Positions 8,923 through 18,055 of a DNA stretch of 64,000 nucleotides are shown in pieces (positions within the stretch are counted from its first letter, which is position 1; each line of letters begins with the position of its first letter). Position numbers and translations under genes: made by a program. The stretch spans positions 62,001-126,000 of the forward strand of contig NZ_BMUG01000009.1 in the NCBI RefSeq assembly GCF_014650075.1, in the 5' to 3' direction. The notes under the pieces are model-generated. The model made no database searches and had not been told where the DNA came from. It worked only from the letters and a program-made list of their open reading frames with translations. The DNA is from Streptomyces microflavus (lineage in GTDB: Bacteria > Actinomycetota > Actinomycetes > Streptomycetales > Streptomycetaceae).

Positions 8923-9838
8923 AGCGGATCCTCGGGTCGAGTACGGCGTACAGGAGGTCGACGATCAGGTTGGCCGCCAGGAAGACGAGGACCAGGATGG
9001 TGACGAATCCGACGACGGTCTGGGAGTTCTGGCGCAGGATGCCCTGGTAGAGCTGGTAGCCGACCCCGTGGATGTTGAAGATCCGCTCGGTGACGATGGC
9101 TCCGCCCATCAGGGCGCCCACGTCGGTGCCGATGAAGGTGACGACGGGGATCAGCGAGTTGCGCAGCAGGTGCCGGACGACGACCCGGCGCCGGGGCAGG
9201 CCCTTGGCGACGGCGGTGCGTACGTAGTCGGCGCGGGCGTTCTCGGCGATCGAGGCCCGGGTGAGCCGGGTGACGTAGGCGAGCGAGACCGAGGCGAGGA
9301 CGAGGCCGGGGACGAGCAGTTCGTCGATGGTGGGGTCCGGGGAGACCGAGGGCTTGATGATGCCCCACTTGACGCCGAGCAGGAGCTGCAGCAGCAGACC
9401 GGTGACGAAGGTCGGGATGGCGATGACGACCAGGGTCAGGATGAGGACCGTGGTGTCGATGGGCCGGCCGCGCCGCAGGCCGGTGACGACGCCGAGGCTG
9501 ATGCCGATGACGATCTCGAAGACGATCGCCACGATGGTGAGCCGGATGGTGATGGGGAAGGCCGTGGCCATCAGCTCGGTGACCTTCTGCCCGTTGAACG
9601 CGGTGCCGAAGTCGCCGGTGAACAGGTTCCCCATGTAGGTGAGGTATTGCTGCCAGACCGGCTTGTCGAGGCCGAACTCGGAGCGCAGCTGGGCGGCGGT
9701 GGCCGGATCGCACTGGCGGTCGCCGCAGAGGCCCGCGATGGGGTCGCCCATCACGTTCACCATGAGGAAGATCAACAGCGTGGTGCCGAAGAAGACGGGG
9801 ATCATCTGCAGCAGCCGCCGGATCACATAACGTCCCAT
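8915..9838 (-). CDS. Oligopeptide ABC transporter permease (OppB type), downstream operon
   Basis: A 307-residue permease with the typical OppB start MGRYVIRRLLQMIPVFFGTT, an extracytoplasmic loop after the first helix that contains two cysteines (CGDRQC), and the EAA loop (AVAKGLPRRRVVVRHLLRN). It follows the binding-protein gene across a 104-bp gap that contains a strong hairpin. It pairs with the OppC-type subunit. Confidence 0.94.
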   Translation of the reverse strand: MGRYVIRRLLQMIPVFFGTTLLIFLMVNVMGDPIAGLCGDRQCDPATAAQLRSEFGLDKPVWQQYLTYMGNLFTGDFGTAFNGQKVTELMATAFPITIRLTIVAIVFEIVIGISLGVVTGLRRGRPIDTTVLILTLVVIAIPTFVTGLLLQLLLGVKWGIIKPSVSPDPTIDELLVPGLVLASVSLAYVTRLTRASIAENARADYVRTAVAKGLPRRRVVVRHLLRNSLIPVVTFIGTDVGALMGGAIVTERIFNIHGVGYQLYQGILRQNSQTVVGFVTILVLVFLAANLIVDLLYAVLDPRIRYA

Positions 9839-9897
9839 GAGGGGCTCCGGGGGTCGGGGGGTGCCTTGTCGGTCAGGCCGGACGGGCGGATGGGTTC

Positions 9898-9930
9898 GGG
9901 GGCCGGGGCGCGTCAGGCGCCCCGGCCCCC
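9898..9930 (-). terminator. Intra-operon GC hairpin after the binding-protein gene
   Basis: A perfect 14-bp inverted repeat (GGGGGCCGGGGCGC and its complement) with a 5-base loop. It lies 13 bp after the stop of the solute-binding lipoprotein gene and before the OppB-type gene. Hairpins at this place often stop part of the transcription or protect the upstream mRNA, so that the binding protein is made in excess. Confidence 0.75.
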
Positions 9931-9942
9931 TGCCTCAACGGG

Positions 9943-11574
9943 TCAGTTGACCGTGATCTCCGTGTAGACCGGCACGCTGAACGGGTTCAGCTCCACGTTG
10001 CTGACCCGCTCCGAGTAGCCCGCGCTGCCGTTCTGGTACCAGAGCGGGATGGACGGCATCTGCTCGACGAGGACCTTCTCCGCGTCCTGGAACGTGGTGA
10101 TGGCCTTCGCCTTGTCGGTCTCGGCGTTCGCCTTGTCGACCAGGTCGTCGAAGTCCTGGTTGGTCCACTTGCCGTCGTTGGACGGGGCGTTGGTGTAGTA
10201 CAGCGGCTGCAGGAAGTTCTGGATCAGCGGGTAGTCCATCTGCCAGCCCGCGCGCCAGGGGCCCGTCATCTTCTGGGTGGAGACCTGGTTGCGGAAGTCG
10301 GCGAAGGTGCCGACCGCGCCGCCGACGCAGGCCTGGTTGTTGCCCATGACGTTGTTGATGCTGTTGCAGACGGCGTCGACCCACTCCTTGTGGGAGCCGG
10401 TGTCCGCGTTGTACGAGATCTTCAGCTGGCCGCCGGGGATGCCGCCGCCCTCGTCGATCAGCTTCTTGGCCTCGGCCTTGTTGTACGTGCACTCCTTGCC
10501 GCAGAGCCCTTCCTTGAAGCCGCCGTCCTCGCCGAGGACCGGGGAGGTCCAGTCGGATGCGGGGGTGCGGGTCTTCTGGAAGATCTGGTCGGTGATCTGC
10601 TTCCGGTTGATCGCCATGGAGAGGCCCTGGCGGACCTTGCGGGCGTTGTCGGTGTCCCACTCCTTGTCGTAGAACGGGAAGGAGAGGGTCTGGATGATGC
10701 CGGCGGGGGTGTTGATGTACCGGTCGCCCAGGTCCTGTTCGACGTTGCGGAGCTGGGAGGCGGGCACGTCGTCGACGAGGTCGAGGTTGCCCGAGGTCAG
10801 GGAGGTGTAGGCGGTGTTGTTGTCGGTGAAGACCTTGAGGTCGACCCCGCCGTTCTTCGCCTTGTCGTCGCCCGGGTAGTCGTCCCACTTGCGCAGGTTC
10901 ATCGAGGAGCCCTTGGCGTACGACTCGATGGTGTACGGGCCGTTGCCGATGGGCTTGGAGAGCCAGGCGTCGTGGTCGTCGTAGAACGCCTTGGGCAGCG
11001 GTACGAAGGCGGAGTAGCCGAGGGTGTCGGGCCAGAGGGAGAACTTCTGGCTGAGCTTGGCGGTGAAGGTCAGGTCGTCGACGACCTTGAGGCCCGAGAG
11101 GGACTCGGCGGAGGCCGAGCCGGACTCGGGGTGGACCTTGTCGTACCCCTCGATGTACTGGAAGAAGTAGGCGTTCTTCTGGTTGTTCTTCAGCGCCGCG
11201 CCGTAGTTCCAGGCGTCCACGAAGGACTTGGCGGTGACCTTCTCGCCGTTGGAGAAGGTCCAGCCGTCCTTCAGCTTGATCGTGAAGTTCTGGGCGTCGC
11301 TGGAGTCGATGGACTCGGCGAGCATGTTCTGCGCCTCGCCGGTCTTCGGGTCGTACCGGATGAGTCCCCGGAAGACCATGTCGAGGACCTTGCCGCCCTG
11401 CACCTCGTTGGTGTTCGCGGGCTCCAGCGGGTTCTGCGGGTCGCCCCAGGAGGAGCTGACGATCCCGTCGGCGCCGCTGCCGCCGCTGTCGTCGCCTCCG
11501 CCGCCGCAGGCCGTCGCTGCCAGGGCGACGGCCACCGCACATGCGGCCCACCTGGTCCGTGTGGCTCCGCGCAT
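9943..11574 (-). CDS. Oligopeptide-binding lipoprotein (SBP family 5), downstream operon
   Basis: This 543-residue extracellular lipoprotein captures peptides for the importer that follows. A lipoprotein signal ends at Cys23 (LAATAC), followed by a Gly/Asp/Ser linker. The mature part is a family-5 (OppA/DppA) binding protein with the usual motifs (NMLAESI, GNGPYTIESY, AINRKQITDQIF). It is the first gene of a five-gene operon. From memory, a tandem pair of such operons beside mshB corresponds to bldK and its neighbour in S. coelicolor and S. griseus. In those, BldKB is the lipoprotein needed for aerial mycelium formation. I cannot decide from the sequence which copy is the true bldK orthologue. 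Confidence 0.93.
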   Translation of the reverse strand: MRGATRTRWAACAVAVALAATACGGGGDDSGGSGADGIVSSSWGDPQNPLEPANTNEVQGGKVLDMVFRGLIRYDPKTGEAQNMLAESIDSSDAQNFTIKLKDGWTFSNGEKVTAKSFVDAWNYGAALKNNQKNAYFFQYIEGYDKVHPESGSASAESLSGLKVVDDLTFTAKLSQKFSLWPDTLGYSAFVPLPKAFYDDHDAWLSKPIGNGPYTIESYAKGSSMNLRKWDDYPGDDKAKNGGVDLKVFTDNNTAYTSLTSGNLDLVDDVPASQLRNVEQDLGDRYINTPAGIIQTLSFPFYDKEWDTDNARKVRQGLSMAINRKQITDQIFQKTRTPASDWTSPVLGEDGGFKEGLCGKECTYNKAEAKKLIDEGGGIPGGQLKISYNADTGSHKEWVDAVCNSINNVMGNNQACVGGAVGTFADFRNQVSTQKMTGPWRAGWQMDYPLIQNFLQPLYYTNAPSNDGKWTNQDFDDLVDKANAETDKAKAITTFQDAEKVLVEQMPSIPLWYQNGSAGYSERVSNVELNPFSVPVYTEITVN

Positions 11575-11683
11575 GAAGTGCCTCCTAGAGTCATCGAGTA
11601 GCTCAATGCCTCATATCACCCCATACCGCCACGCATCGCATGTGGGCTTACCCCGTACGTGCACGGGGCCGACCGGACGCGAC

Positions 11684-11718
11684 GATGCCCGGCCCCCCTT
11701 GCCGGGGGGCCGGGCATC
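11684..11718 (-). terminator. Terminator between the two oligopeptide operons
   Basis: A perfect 15-bp inverted repeat (GATGCCCGGCCCCCC and its complement) with a 5-base loop, 34 bp after the stop of the upstream operon's OppF-type gene. It separates the two five-gene operons. Confidence 0.8.
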
Positions 11719-11751
11719 CGACCTACTGCTACGTACTGCTACCGGAAGCGG

Positions 11752-12894
11752 TCACGCCGCGTGAACGACGTTCTTCTCCTCGGCGAAGTGGCAAGCCGAC
11801 TCGTGCGCGGCCGGGGTGCCCGACGCGACGAAGCGCTCGGGGATCGCCAGAAGCGGCATCTCCGTGGAGCAGCGCTCCTCCGCCTTCCAGCACCGGGTGC
11901 GGAAGCGGCAGCCCGAGGGCGGGTTCGCCGGTGACGGAACGTCACCGGTGAGGATGATCCGCTCACGGCCCTCACGCGCCGACGGGTCCGGCACCGGCAC
12001 CGCGGAGAGCAGCGCCTGGGTGTAGGGGTGCGTCGGGTGGTCGTAGATCTGCGCGTCCGTGCCGATCTCGGCCATCTTGCCGAGGTACATGACACCGACC
12101 CGGTCCGAGATGTGCCGGACGATGGAGAGGTCGTGCGCGATGAAGAGGTAGGAGAGGTTGAACTCGTCCTGGAGCTTCTCCATCAGGTTGATGACCTGCG
12201 CCTGCACCGACACGTCGAGCGCGGAGACCGGCTCGTCGCAGATGATGATCTCCGGGTTGAGCGCGAGGCCGCGGGCGATGCCGATGCGCTGGCGCTGACC
12301 GCCGGAGAACTGGTGCGGGTACCGGTTGATGTACTCCGGGTTCAGGCCCACGACGTCCAGCAGGTCCTGCACCTTCTGGCGACGGCTGCCCTTCGGAGCC
12401 ACCTCGGGGTGGATCTCGAACGGCTCCCCGATGATGTCGCCGACCGTCATCCGCGGGTTCAGCGAGGTGTACGGGTCCTGGAACACCATCTGGATGTTGC
12501 GTCGCACGGCCTTCAGCGCGCGCCCGGACAGCTTGGTGATGTCCTGGCCCTTGTAGAAGACCTCGCCGGCGGTCGCCTTCTCCAGCATCATGAGCAGCTT
12601 GGCGACGGTGGACTTGCCACAGCCGGACTCGCCCACGATGCCGAGCGTCTCGCCCTGGAAGAGATCGAAGGAGATCCCGTCCACGGCCTTGACCGCGCCG
12701 ACCTGCTTCTTGAACAGGATGCCCTGGGTCAGCGGGAAGTGCTTGACCAGGTTGCGCACCTGGAGGATCGGCTCGCCCCGCTCGACCGGCGCCTCGATGG
12801 CGGCGACGGCCTCCTCGACGGTGGCGGCGTCGACCGTCTCCACCTCGGTGACGTTAGGGGTGGCGTCCACGGACTCCTTGTCGAGCTCAGCCAT
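11752..12894 (-). CDS. Oligopeptide ABC transporter ATP-binding protein (OppF type), upstream operon
   Basis: A 380-residue ATPase, the last gene of the upstream (11.8 to 17.6 kb) importer. It has Walker A GESGCGKS, signature FSGGQRQR, Walker B IIICDEP (Cys where the paralogue has Ala) and the C-terminal oligopeptide domain with four cysteines (CRFRTRCWKAEERC). The N-terminal ~40 residues are acidic (TPNVTEVETVDAATVEEAV) and precede the conserved EPILQVRNL start of the domain. It overlaps the OppD-type gene by eight bases. It is nearly identical in the core to the copy at 5678 to 6964 but lacks that copy's repeat tail. Confidence 0.94.
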   Translation of the reverse strand: MAELDKESVDATPNVTEVETVDAATVEEAVAAIEAPVERGEPILQVRNLVKHFPLTQGILFKKQVGAVKAVDGISFDLFQGETLGIVGESGCGKSTVAKLLMMLEKATAGEVFYKGQDITKLSGRALKAVRRNIQMVFQDPYTSLNPRMTVGDIIGEPFEIHPEVAPKGSRRQKVQDLLDVVGLNPEYINRYPHQFSGGQRQRIGIARGLALNPEIIICDEPVSALDVSVQAQVINLMEKLQDEFNLSYLFIAHDLSIVRHISDRVGVMYLGKMAEIGTDAQIYDHPTHPYTQALLSAVPVPDPSAREGRERIILTGDVPSPANPPSGCRFRTRCWKAEERCSTEMPLLAIPERFVASGTPAAHESACHFAEEKNVVHAA

Positions 12895-13945
12895 GGATCG
12901 TCTCCTTCCAGAAGTGGCACGCGCTTCCGCGGCCCGGCAGGTCGGTGCCGTCGCGCTCGGTGACCGGGTGCAGCAGCGGGATGTCCGTGGCGCAGATGTC
13001 CTGCGCCTTGGGGCAGCGCGGGTTGAACGCGCAGCCCGCCGGGATACGCGTCAGGTTGGGCGGCAGGCCCTTGATCGCGTAGAGCTCCTGGCCCTTCTGG
13101 TCCAGACGCGGGATCGAGTCGAGCAGACCGCGGGTGTAGGGGTGCGACGGGCGGCTGTAGAGCTCGTGCACCGGCGCGGTCTCCACGATCCGGCCCGCGT
13201 ACATGACCGCGATCTTGTCCGCGACGTCGGCGACCACGCCGAGGTCGTGGGTGATCAGGATGAGACCCATGTTGTACTCGCGCTGGAGCTCCGCGAGCAG
13301 GTCCATGACCTGGGCCTGCACGGTCACGTCGAGCGCGGTGGTCGGCTCGTCCGCGATGATCAGGTCGGGCTCCAGGGCGAGCGCCATCGCGATCATGATG
13401 CGCTGGCGCATACCGCCGGAGAACTGGTGCGGGTAGTCGTTGACCCGCTCCTTCGCCGCCGGGATGCGCACCCGGTCCATCAGCTCGATGGCCTTGAGCT
13501 TGGCGTCCTTCTTGGACATGCCCAGGTGCGCACGGAACATCTCGCCGAGCTGGTAGCCGACGGTCAGGACCGGGTTGAGCGAGGACAGGGCGTCCTGGAA
13601 GATCATCGCGACCTTGCGGCCCCGGATCTTGCGGCGCTCGTTCTCGGGCATGGTGAGCATGTCCTGGCCGCGGAAGAGGATCTCTCCCTGCGGGATACGG
13701 CCCGGAGGCATGTCCAGGATGCCCATGATCGCCTGGGCGGTCACGGACTTGCCGGAGCCCGACTCGCCGAGCACGGCCAGCGTCTCACCGGCGTCGACGG
13801 TGTAGTTGACACCGTTGACCGCCTTGGCCACGCCCTCGCGGGTGTGGAACTCGACGTGCAGGTCGCGGACTTCGAGCAGCGGGCCCTGGTAGTCCTCGTC
13901 GCTGCGGGGAGCGGGGACGTTCGCGGTTTTTTCCATGGTGGTCAC
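12887..13945 (-). CDS. Oligopeptide ABC transporter ATP-binding protein (OppD type), upstream operon
   Basis: A 352-residue ATPase with Walker A GESGSGKS, signature FSGGMRQR, Walker B LIIADEPT and the Cys-rich OppD tail (CAFNPRCPKAQDIC). The GTG at 13945 is chosen because GGGAGG lies six bases upstream. An ATG nine bases further in is the alternative. A longer open frame extends far upstream, but it overlaps the OppC-type gene and is not coding. The gap to the OppC-type gene is 11 bp. Confidence 0.94.
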   Translation of the reverse strand: MTTMEKTANVPAPRSDEDYQGPLLEVRDLHVEFHTREGVAKAVNGVNYTVDAGETLAVLGESGSGKSVTAQAIMGILDMPPGRIPQGEILFRGQDMLTMPENERRKIRGRKVAMIFQDALSSLNPVLTVGYQLGEMFRAHLGMSKKDAKLKAIELMDRVRIPAAKERVNDYPHQFSGGMRQRIMIAMALALEPDLIIADEPTTALDVTVQAQVMDLLAELQREYNMGLILITHDLGVVADVADKIAVMYAGRIVETAPVHELYSRPSHPYTRGLLDSIPRLDQKGQELYAIKGLPPNLTRIPAGCAFNPRCPKAQDICATDIPLLHPVTERDGTDLPGRGSACHFWKETIHG

Positions 13946-13956
13946 GTACGCCTCCC

Positions 13957-14916
13957 TCAGCGCAGCTTGGGGTCGAGGGCGTCGCGGACCGCGTCGCCGA
14001 GCATGATGAACGCCAGCACGGTGATGCTGACGAAGCCGGCCGGGAAGAGCAGCGGGTGCAGCGACTCGCGGATCCGCCCCAGGGACTGGTTGATCATGAC
14101 GCCCCAGGAGATGGTCGGCTCCTGGATGCCGACACCGAGGAAGCTGAGCGTCGCCTCGGCCGAGATGATCACGCCGAGCGAGATGGTCGCCAGCACGATC
14201 AGCGGGGTCAGCGCGTTCGGCAGCACGTGGCGGAACATCAGCCGGCCGGTGGAGGCGCCGAGCGAGCGGGCGGCGGTGACGTAGTCGGACTGCTTGGTCT
14301 GCATGGCGGTGGACCGCATGATGCGGGCCATGCTCATCCAGCCGAGCACCGTGAGCGCGGTGAGCACGCCCCAGATGCCGCCGATACGGAAGCCGTCCTC
14401 GTCGCGGAAGCTGTTGAGGATCACGATGGCGCCGACCAGGAACGGAATGCCCATCACGATGTCGATGCCGCGGGAGATGACCGCGTCGATCCACCGGCCG
14501 TAGAAGCCGGATATGAGGCCCAGGAGCAGGGCGATGACCGCCGAGCCGAGGGTCGCGAGGACACCGACCGTGATCGAGGTGCGGGCACCGTGGATGGTCC
14601 GCGCGTAGACGTCGCAGCCACGGGCGTCGTAACCGAACCAGGCGTCGGCGCTGGGCTTCTGCAACGAGCGTCCGAGCTCGCACAGTTGCGGGTCGGCGCT
14701 GGCGAACAGGGTCGGGAACGCCGCCATGACGACCAGCACCAGGATGATGCCGGACGAGACCAGGAACAGCGGCTTGCGCACGAGGTCGCGCACCGCGTCC
14801 TGGAGGAGACTGCGCGGCTTGGCGGCGTCGCGTACGGGGGCGGCCGGAGCTGCCGGTTCGGCCGTGGCCTCGTCGGCGGACCCCGGGGCGACGGAGGTCT
14901 TGGTTGCGTCACGCAT
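13957..14916 (-). CDS. Oligopeptide ABC transporter permease (OppC type), upstream operon
   Basis: A 319-residue permease with an Ala/Pro-rich cytoplasmic N-terminus of ~40 residues, a first membrane segment (PLFLVSSGIILVLVVMAAF), an external loop with two cysteines (QLCELGRS, DARGCDVY) and the five-helix BPD_transp_1 domain with its EAA loop. The ATG at 14916 overlaps the OppB-type stop by eight bases, exactly as in the downstream operon. It forms the channel with the OppB-type subunit. Confidence 0.94.
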   Translation of the reverse strand: MRDATKTSVAPGSADEATAEPAAPAAPVRDAAKPRSLLQDAVRDLVRKPLFLVSSGIILVLVVMAAFPTLFASADPQLCELGRSLQKPSADAWFGYDARGCDVYARTIHGARTSITVGVLATLGSAVIALLLGLISGFYGRWIDAVISRGIDIVMGIPFLVGAIVILNSFRDEDGFRIGGIWGVLTALTVLGWMSMARIMRSTAMQTKQSDYVTAARSLGASTGRLMFRHVLPNALTPLIVLATISLGVIISAEATLSFLGVGIQEPTISWGVMINQSLGRIRESLHPLLFPAGFVSITVLAFIMLGDAVRDALDPKLR

Positions 14917-15835
14917 AGCGAATCCTCGGGTCAAGCACGGCATAGAGCAGGTCCACGACGAGCGCCATCACCACGTAGACGACGACGAGCAGAGTGACGA
15001 AGCCGACCAGCGCCGGTCCGTCCTCGATCTGGATCGCCTTGAAGAGGTTGTAGCCGACACCGGGGATGTTGAAGATCCGCTCGGTGACGATGGCTCCGCC
15101 CATGAGGGATCCGAGGTCCGCGCCGAGGTAGGTGACCACCGGGATCAGCGAGTTCCGCAGGACGTGGATCCCGGTGATCCGGGACGGGGACAGGCCCTTC
15201 GCCTTCGCCGTACGCACGTAGTCCATGCGCAGGTTCTCCGCGACGGAGGCCCGCGCGAGGCGTGCGATGTAGGCGAGCGAGACGGAACCGAGCACCAGAC
15301 CGGGCAGAAGGTAGCTGTAGAACCCCTCGTTGGTCCCCGAGACGGGGAAGATGCCGGCCTTGACGCCCAGGAAGATCTGGCTGACCTGCCCGAGGACGAA
15401 GATCGGGATGGCGATGACGGTGAGCGTGGAGAGCAGGACAAGGTTGTCCAGGAACTTTCCGCGCCGCATGCCCGCCATGACACCGGCTGCGACGCCGATG
15501 ACCATTTCGAAGGCGAAGGCGATACCGGCGATGCGGAGGGTCTCCGGCCACGCGTCGGCGATCATCTCGCTGATGGGACGGGAGCCACTGAGGCTCGTCC
15601 CGAAATCACCCTGGACCAGACCCGCGAGGTAGTAGCCGTAGCGGATCGGCAGGGGGTCGTCCAAGTGGTACTGCGCGGTCAGCGCAGCTCTGATGCCCTC
15701 CGGGACAGGTCGCTCTCCGTACAGGTTCTGTACAGGATCGCCGCCCATGGCGGTGACGAGAGCGAAGACCAGAAAGGTGGTCCCGATGATGACCGGGAGC
15801 ATCTGGAGCAGCCGTCTTGCGACGTAGCGGCCCAT
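14909..15835 (-). CDS. Oligopeptide ABC transporter permease (OppB type), upstream operon
   Basis: A 308-residue permease starting MGRYVARRLLQMLPVIIGTT, with the OppB external loop after helix one and the EAA loop (AKAKGLSPSRITGIHVLRN). Unlike the paralogue it has no cysteine pair in the first loop. It is separated from the binding-protein gene by a 92-bp gap carrying a 15-bp-stem hairpin. Confidence 0.94.
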   Translation of the reverse strand: MGRYVARRLLQMLPVIIGTTFLVFALVTAMGGDPVQNLYGERPVPEGIRAALTAQYHLDDPLPIRYGYYLAGLVQGDFGTSLSGSRPISEMIADAWPETLRIAGIAFAFEMVIGVAAGVMAGMRRGKFLDNLVLLSTLTVIAIPIFVLGQVSQIFLGVKAGIFPVSGTNEGFYSYLLPGLVLGSVSLAYIARLARASVAENLRMDYVRTAKAKGLSPSRITGIHVLRNSLIPVVTYLGADLGSLMGGAIVTERIFNIPGVGYNLFKAIQIEDGPALVGFVTLLVVVYVVMALVVDLLYAVLDPRIRYA

Positions 15836-15852
15836 GGTTCCTCCTCGTGGGA

Positions 15853-15887
15853 ACGACGGGGGGCGGATTGGGTCCGCCCCCCGTCGT
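15853..15887 (-). terminator. Intra-operon GC hairpin after the binding-protein gene
   Basis: A perfect 15-bp inverted repeat (ACGACGGGGGGCGGA and its complement) with loop TTGGG, between the binding-lipoprotein stop and the OppB-type start. It holds the same position as the hairpin at 9898 to 9930 in the paralogous operon although the arms differ in sequence, which points to a kept function in setting subunit ratios. Confidence 0.75.
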
Positions 15888-15927
15888 CAGGCCCTAATGT
15901 TCTTGACTGCGTCGTGCGAGACGCAGG

Positions 15928-17550
15928 TCAGGACTTCTCAACCTTGGTGAGTTCAACCTGGTTGAACAGGTTCATCTCGACGTTCTTCACGTTGGTCGAG
16001 TGACCGAAGTTGTTCTTGCCGAAGCGCAGCGGGATGACCGGCATGTCCTTGGCGAGAATGTCCTCGGCCTCCTGCCACTTCTTGATGGCCTCGGCCTCGG
16101 TCTTGGCCTCGCGGCCCTCCTGGAGGAGGCGGTCGAAGTCCTTGTTGCTGTAGCCGTAGTAGTTCGAGGAACCACCGGTGCTGTACAGCGGGCCCAGGTA
16201 GTTCTCCATGGACGGGTAGTCCATGATCCAGCCCATGCGGAACATGCCGGAGAACTTCTTGTTCTCGACCTGCGTCAGCAGCTCGGCGAACTTCGGCACG
16301 GCCTGGCTCACGCACTCCAGGCCCAGGTTCTTCTTGAGCTGGTCACACGTGGCGTTGATCCACTGCTCGTGACCGCCATCGGCGTTGTGACCGATGTTGA
16401 TCTTGTTGCCCTCGACGCCACCGGCTTCGGTGAAGAGCTTCTTGGCAGCGGCCGGGTCGAACTTGCAGGCCTCACCACAGGTGTTCTCGCGGTAGCCGCC
16501 CACGACCGGGGAGACGAAGGAACGCGCGGAAGCCTGCGAGTCCTGGAAGACGACCTTGATGATCTCGTCGCGGTCGATGGCCATCGAGATGGCCTTGCGG
16601 ATCCGCGGGTCGCTGTACTTCTTGTCGTACGTCGGGAAGGCCACGAACTGGAAGGTGGAGGCCGTCGACGTCTTGAAGCGCTCACCGAGCTCGCTCGGGG
16701 CGGTGCCCATGACCTCGGTCGGGATCTGGTCCACGATGTCGAGGTTGTTGGCGAGCAGGTCGTTGTACGCGGTGTTCTGGTCCTGGAAGATCCGGAACTC
16801 GACCGAGTCGACCTTGGGCTTCTCACCCAGCTTGTAGTCCTTGTAGGCCTTGACCTTCACGAACTTGTCGTGGTTCCACTTGCCGTCCATCTGGAACGGA
16901 CCCTGGCCGATCGGGGCTTCCTCGTACGCCTTGATGTCGGCGAGCGCCGACTCGGGCATCGGGTAGAAGACCGTGTAGCCCAGGACCGACTTGTAGCCGG
17001 CGAACGGAGCCTTGAGGGTGATCTCGATGGTCTTGTCGTCGATGGCCTTGAGGCCCGAGAGCTCCTTGGCCTTCGGCTCGGCGGCCTTCTTCGGGCCCTC
17101 TTCGCCGTCCGGGTCGACGGGGTTCATCTCGTCGTAGCCCGCGATGGTGCCGAAGAAGTAGTTGCCGTCAGCGGCGTTGGGGCCGTAGGCGCCCCAGTTC
17201 CAGGCGCCGACGTAGTCCTTGGCGGTGACGGGCTTGCCGTCGTGCCAGGTGGCGTCCTTGAGCTTGACGGTCCAGACCTTGTTGTCCGGGCTCTCGATGG
17301 ACTCCGCGGCGGCCAGAACCGGCTGGTTCTTCGCGTCGAAGTCGACCAGCGGGGTGAACAGGCCCGACAGGACCTGCGAGCCACCGGACTCGGTGGTCGA
17401 CTGCGGGACGAGGCGCTTGGGCTCGGCGATGTTCATGCTGAACCCGCCGCCGGCCTTGCTCTTGTCGCCTTCGTCGCTACCGCCACCGCCACAAGCGGTC
17501 GCGGCCAGGGCGACGACTATCGCGCACCCAACCATCTTGGAACCACGCAT
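15928..17550 (-). CDS. Oligopeptide-binding lipoprotein (SBP family 5), upstream operon (bldKB-like)
   Basis: A 540-residue lipoprotein with the signal ending at Cys20 (LAATAC) and then a Gly/Ser/Asp linker. The family-5 binding domain shows LAAAESIESPDNKVWTV, GQGPFQMDG and AISMAIDRDEIIKVVF. It is the first gene of the operon with OppB, OppC, OppD and OppF types. Its position next to typA, with a second similar operon downstream, resembles the bldK locus as I remember it in Streptomyces, so a role in importing a developmental signal peptide is possible. Identity with its downstream paralogue is clearly lower than that between the ATPases, so the two importers probably have different ligands. 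Confidence 0.93.
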   Translation of the reverse strand: MRGSKMVGCAIVVALAATACGGGGSDEGDKSKAGGGFSMNIAEPKRLVPQSTTESGGSQVLSGLFTPLVDFDAKNQPVLAAAESIESPDNKVWTVKLKDATWHDGKPVTAKDYVGAWNWGAYGPNAADGNYFFGTIAGYDEMNPVDPDGEEGPKKAAEPKAKELSGLKAIDDKTIEITLKAPFAGYKSVLGYTVFYPMPESALADIKAYEEAPIGQGPFQMDGKWNHDKFVKVKAYKDYKLGEKPKVDSVEFRIFQDQNTAYNDLLANNLDIVDQIPTEVMGTAPSELGERFKTSTASTFQFVAFPTYDKKYSDPRIRKAISMAIDRDEIIKVVFQDSQASARSFVSPVVGGYRENTCGEACKFDPAAAKKLFTEAGGVEGNKINIGHNADGGHEQWINATCDQLKKNLGLECVSQAVPKFAELLTQVENKKFSGMFRMGWIMDYPSMENYLGPLYSTGGSSNYYGYSNKDFDRLLQEGREAKTEAEAIKKWQEAEDILAKDMPVIPLRFGKNNFGHSTNVKNVEMNLFNQVELTKVEKS

Positions 17551-18055
17551 GGGTTCTCCTCCTCAAGAGTCCACTTTTGATCACTGCAAGAGGGGTCCTG
17601 GTACGTCGCCGACACCCCTGACGGCGATGAGCAGTAACCCCGAAGTGTGCTCGTGAGTCGGCGCTCCCCACAGCGCGTGACCCATTGACCCGAGCTCAAT
17701 GGAGCCAACTATTGAGTACGGCCGAGCCGTAAACCACACTTAAAGGGTCTCGGTTTGACAACATCACCGAGCCCCGGATGCCCGAAATCCGGACAAAGTG
17801 ATCCTAGACAGACGACCGCGAAACGGACTGTTAACGCAACTTCCGGAGCACGATGGTCGCTATCCGGACATCGGAGCAGCAGCCGGACGCCCAAAAGGAG
17901 TTGCCGCCGGAGCGTGCCCATGCCGGTGACACTTCTCACGAAACAGGGGCGATAAACGACGAACGGCCCGGCCGTCGTGGTGAATCCACGACGGCCGGGC
18001 CGCATACGCGTTGACGGGCCGCCAGCTTTCGGCCATCCGTTCCGGCGGAGGTTTA
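17551..18055. promoter_or_regulatory. Regulatory gap upstream of the first oligopeptide operon
   Basis: No gene is visible in these 505 bp. The part nearest the operon carries the inverted repeat CCATTGA ... TCAATGG at 17682 to 17702 (7-bp arms, 7-bp spacer), about 130 bp before the start codon, in an unusually AT-rich stretch. The far part holds the terminator of the SH3 gene. The promoter itself cannot be fixed by eye. Confidence 0.45.
17964..18002 (-). terminator. Terminator of the SH3-protein gene
   Basis: A perfect 17-bp inverted repeat (CGGCCCGGCCGTCGTGG and its complement) with loop TGAAT, starting about 54 bp after the stop of the secreted SH3-protein gene. Confidence 0.8.

Noticed and set aside
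16000..17580. Plus-strand frame opposite the upstream oligopeptide-binding lipoprotein
   Set aside because: The minus strand has a signal peptide and a full family-5 domain, so the plus frame is a shadow.
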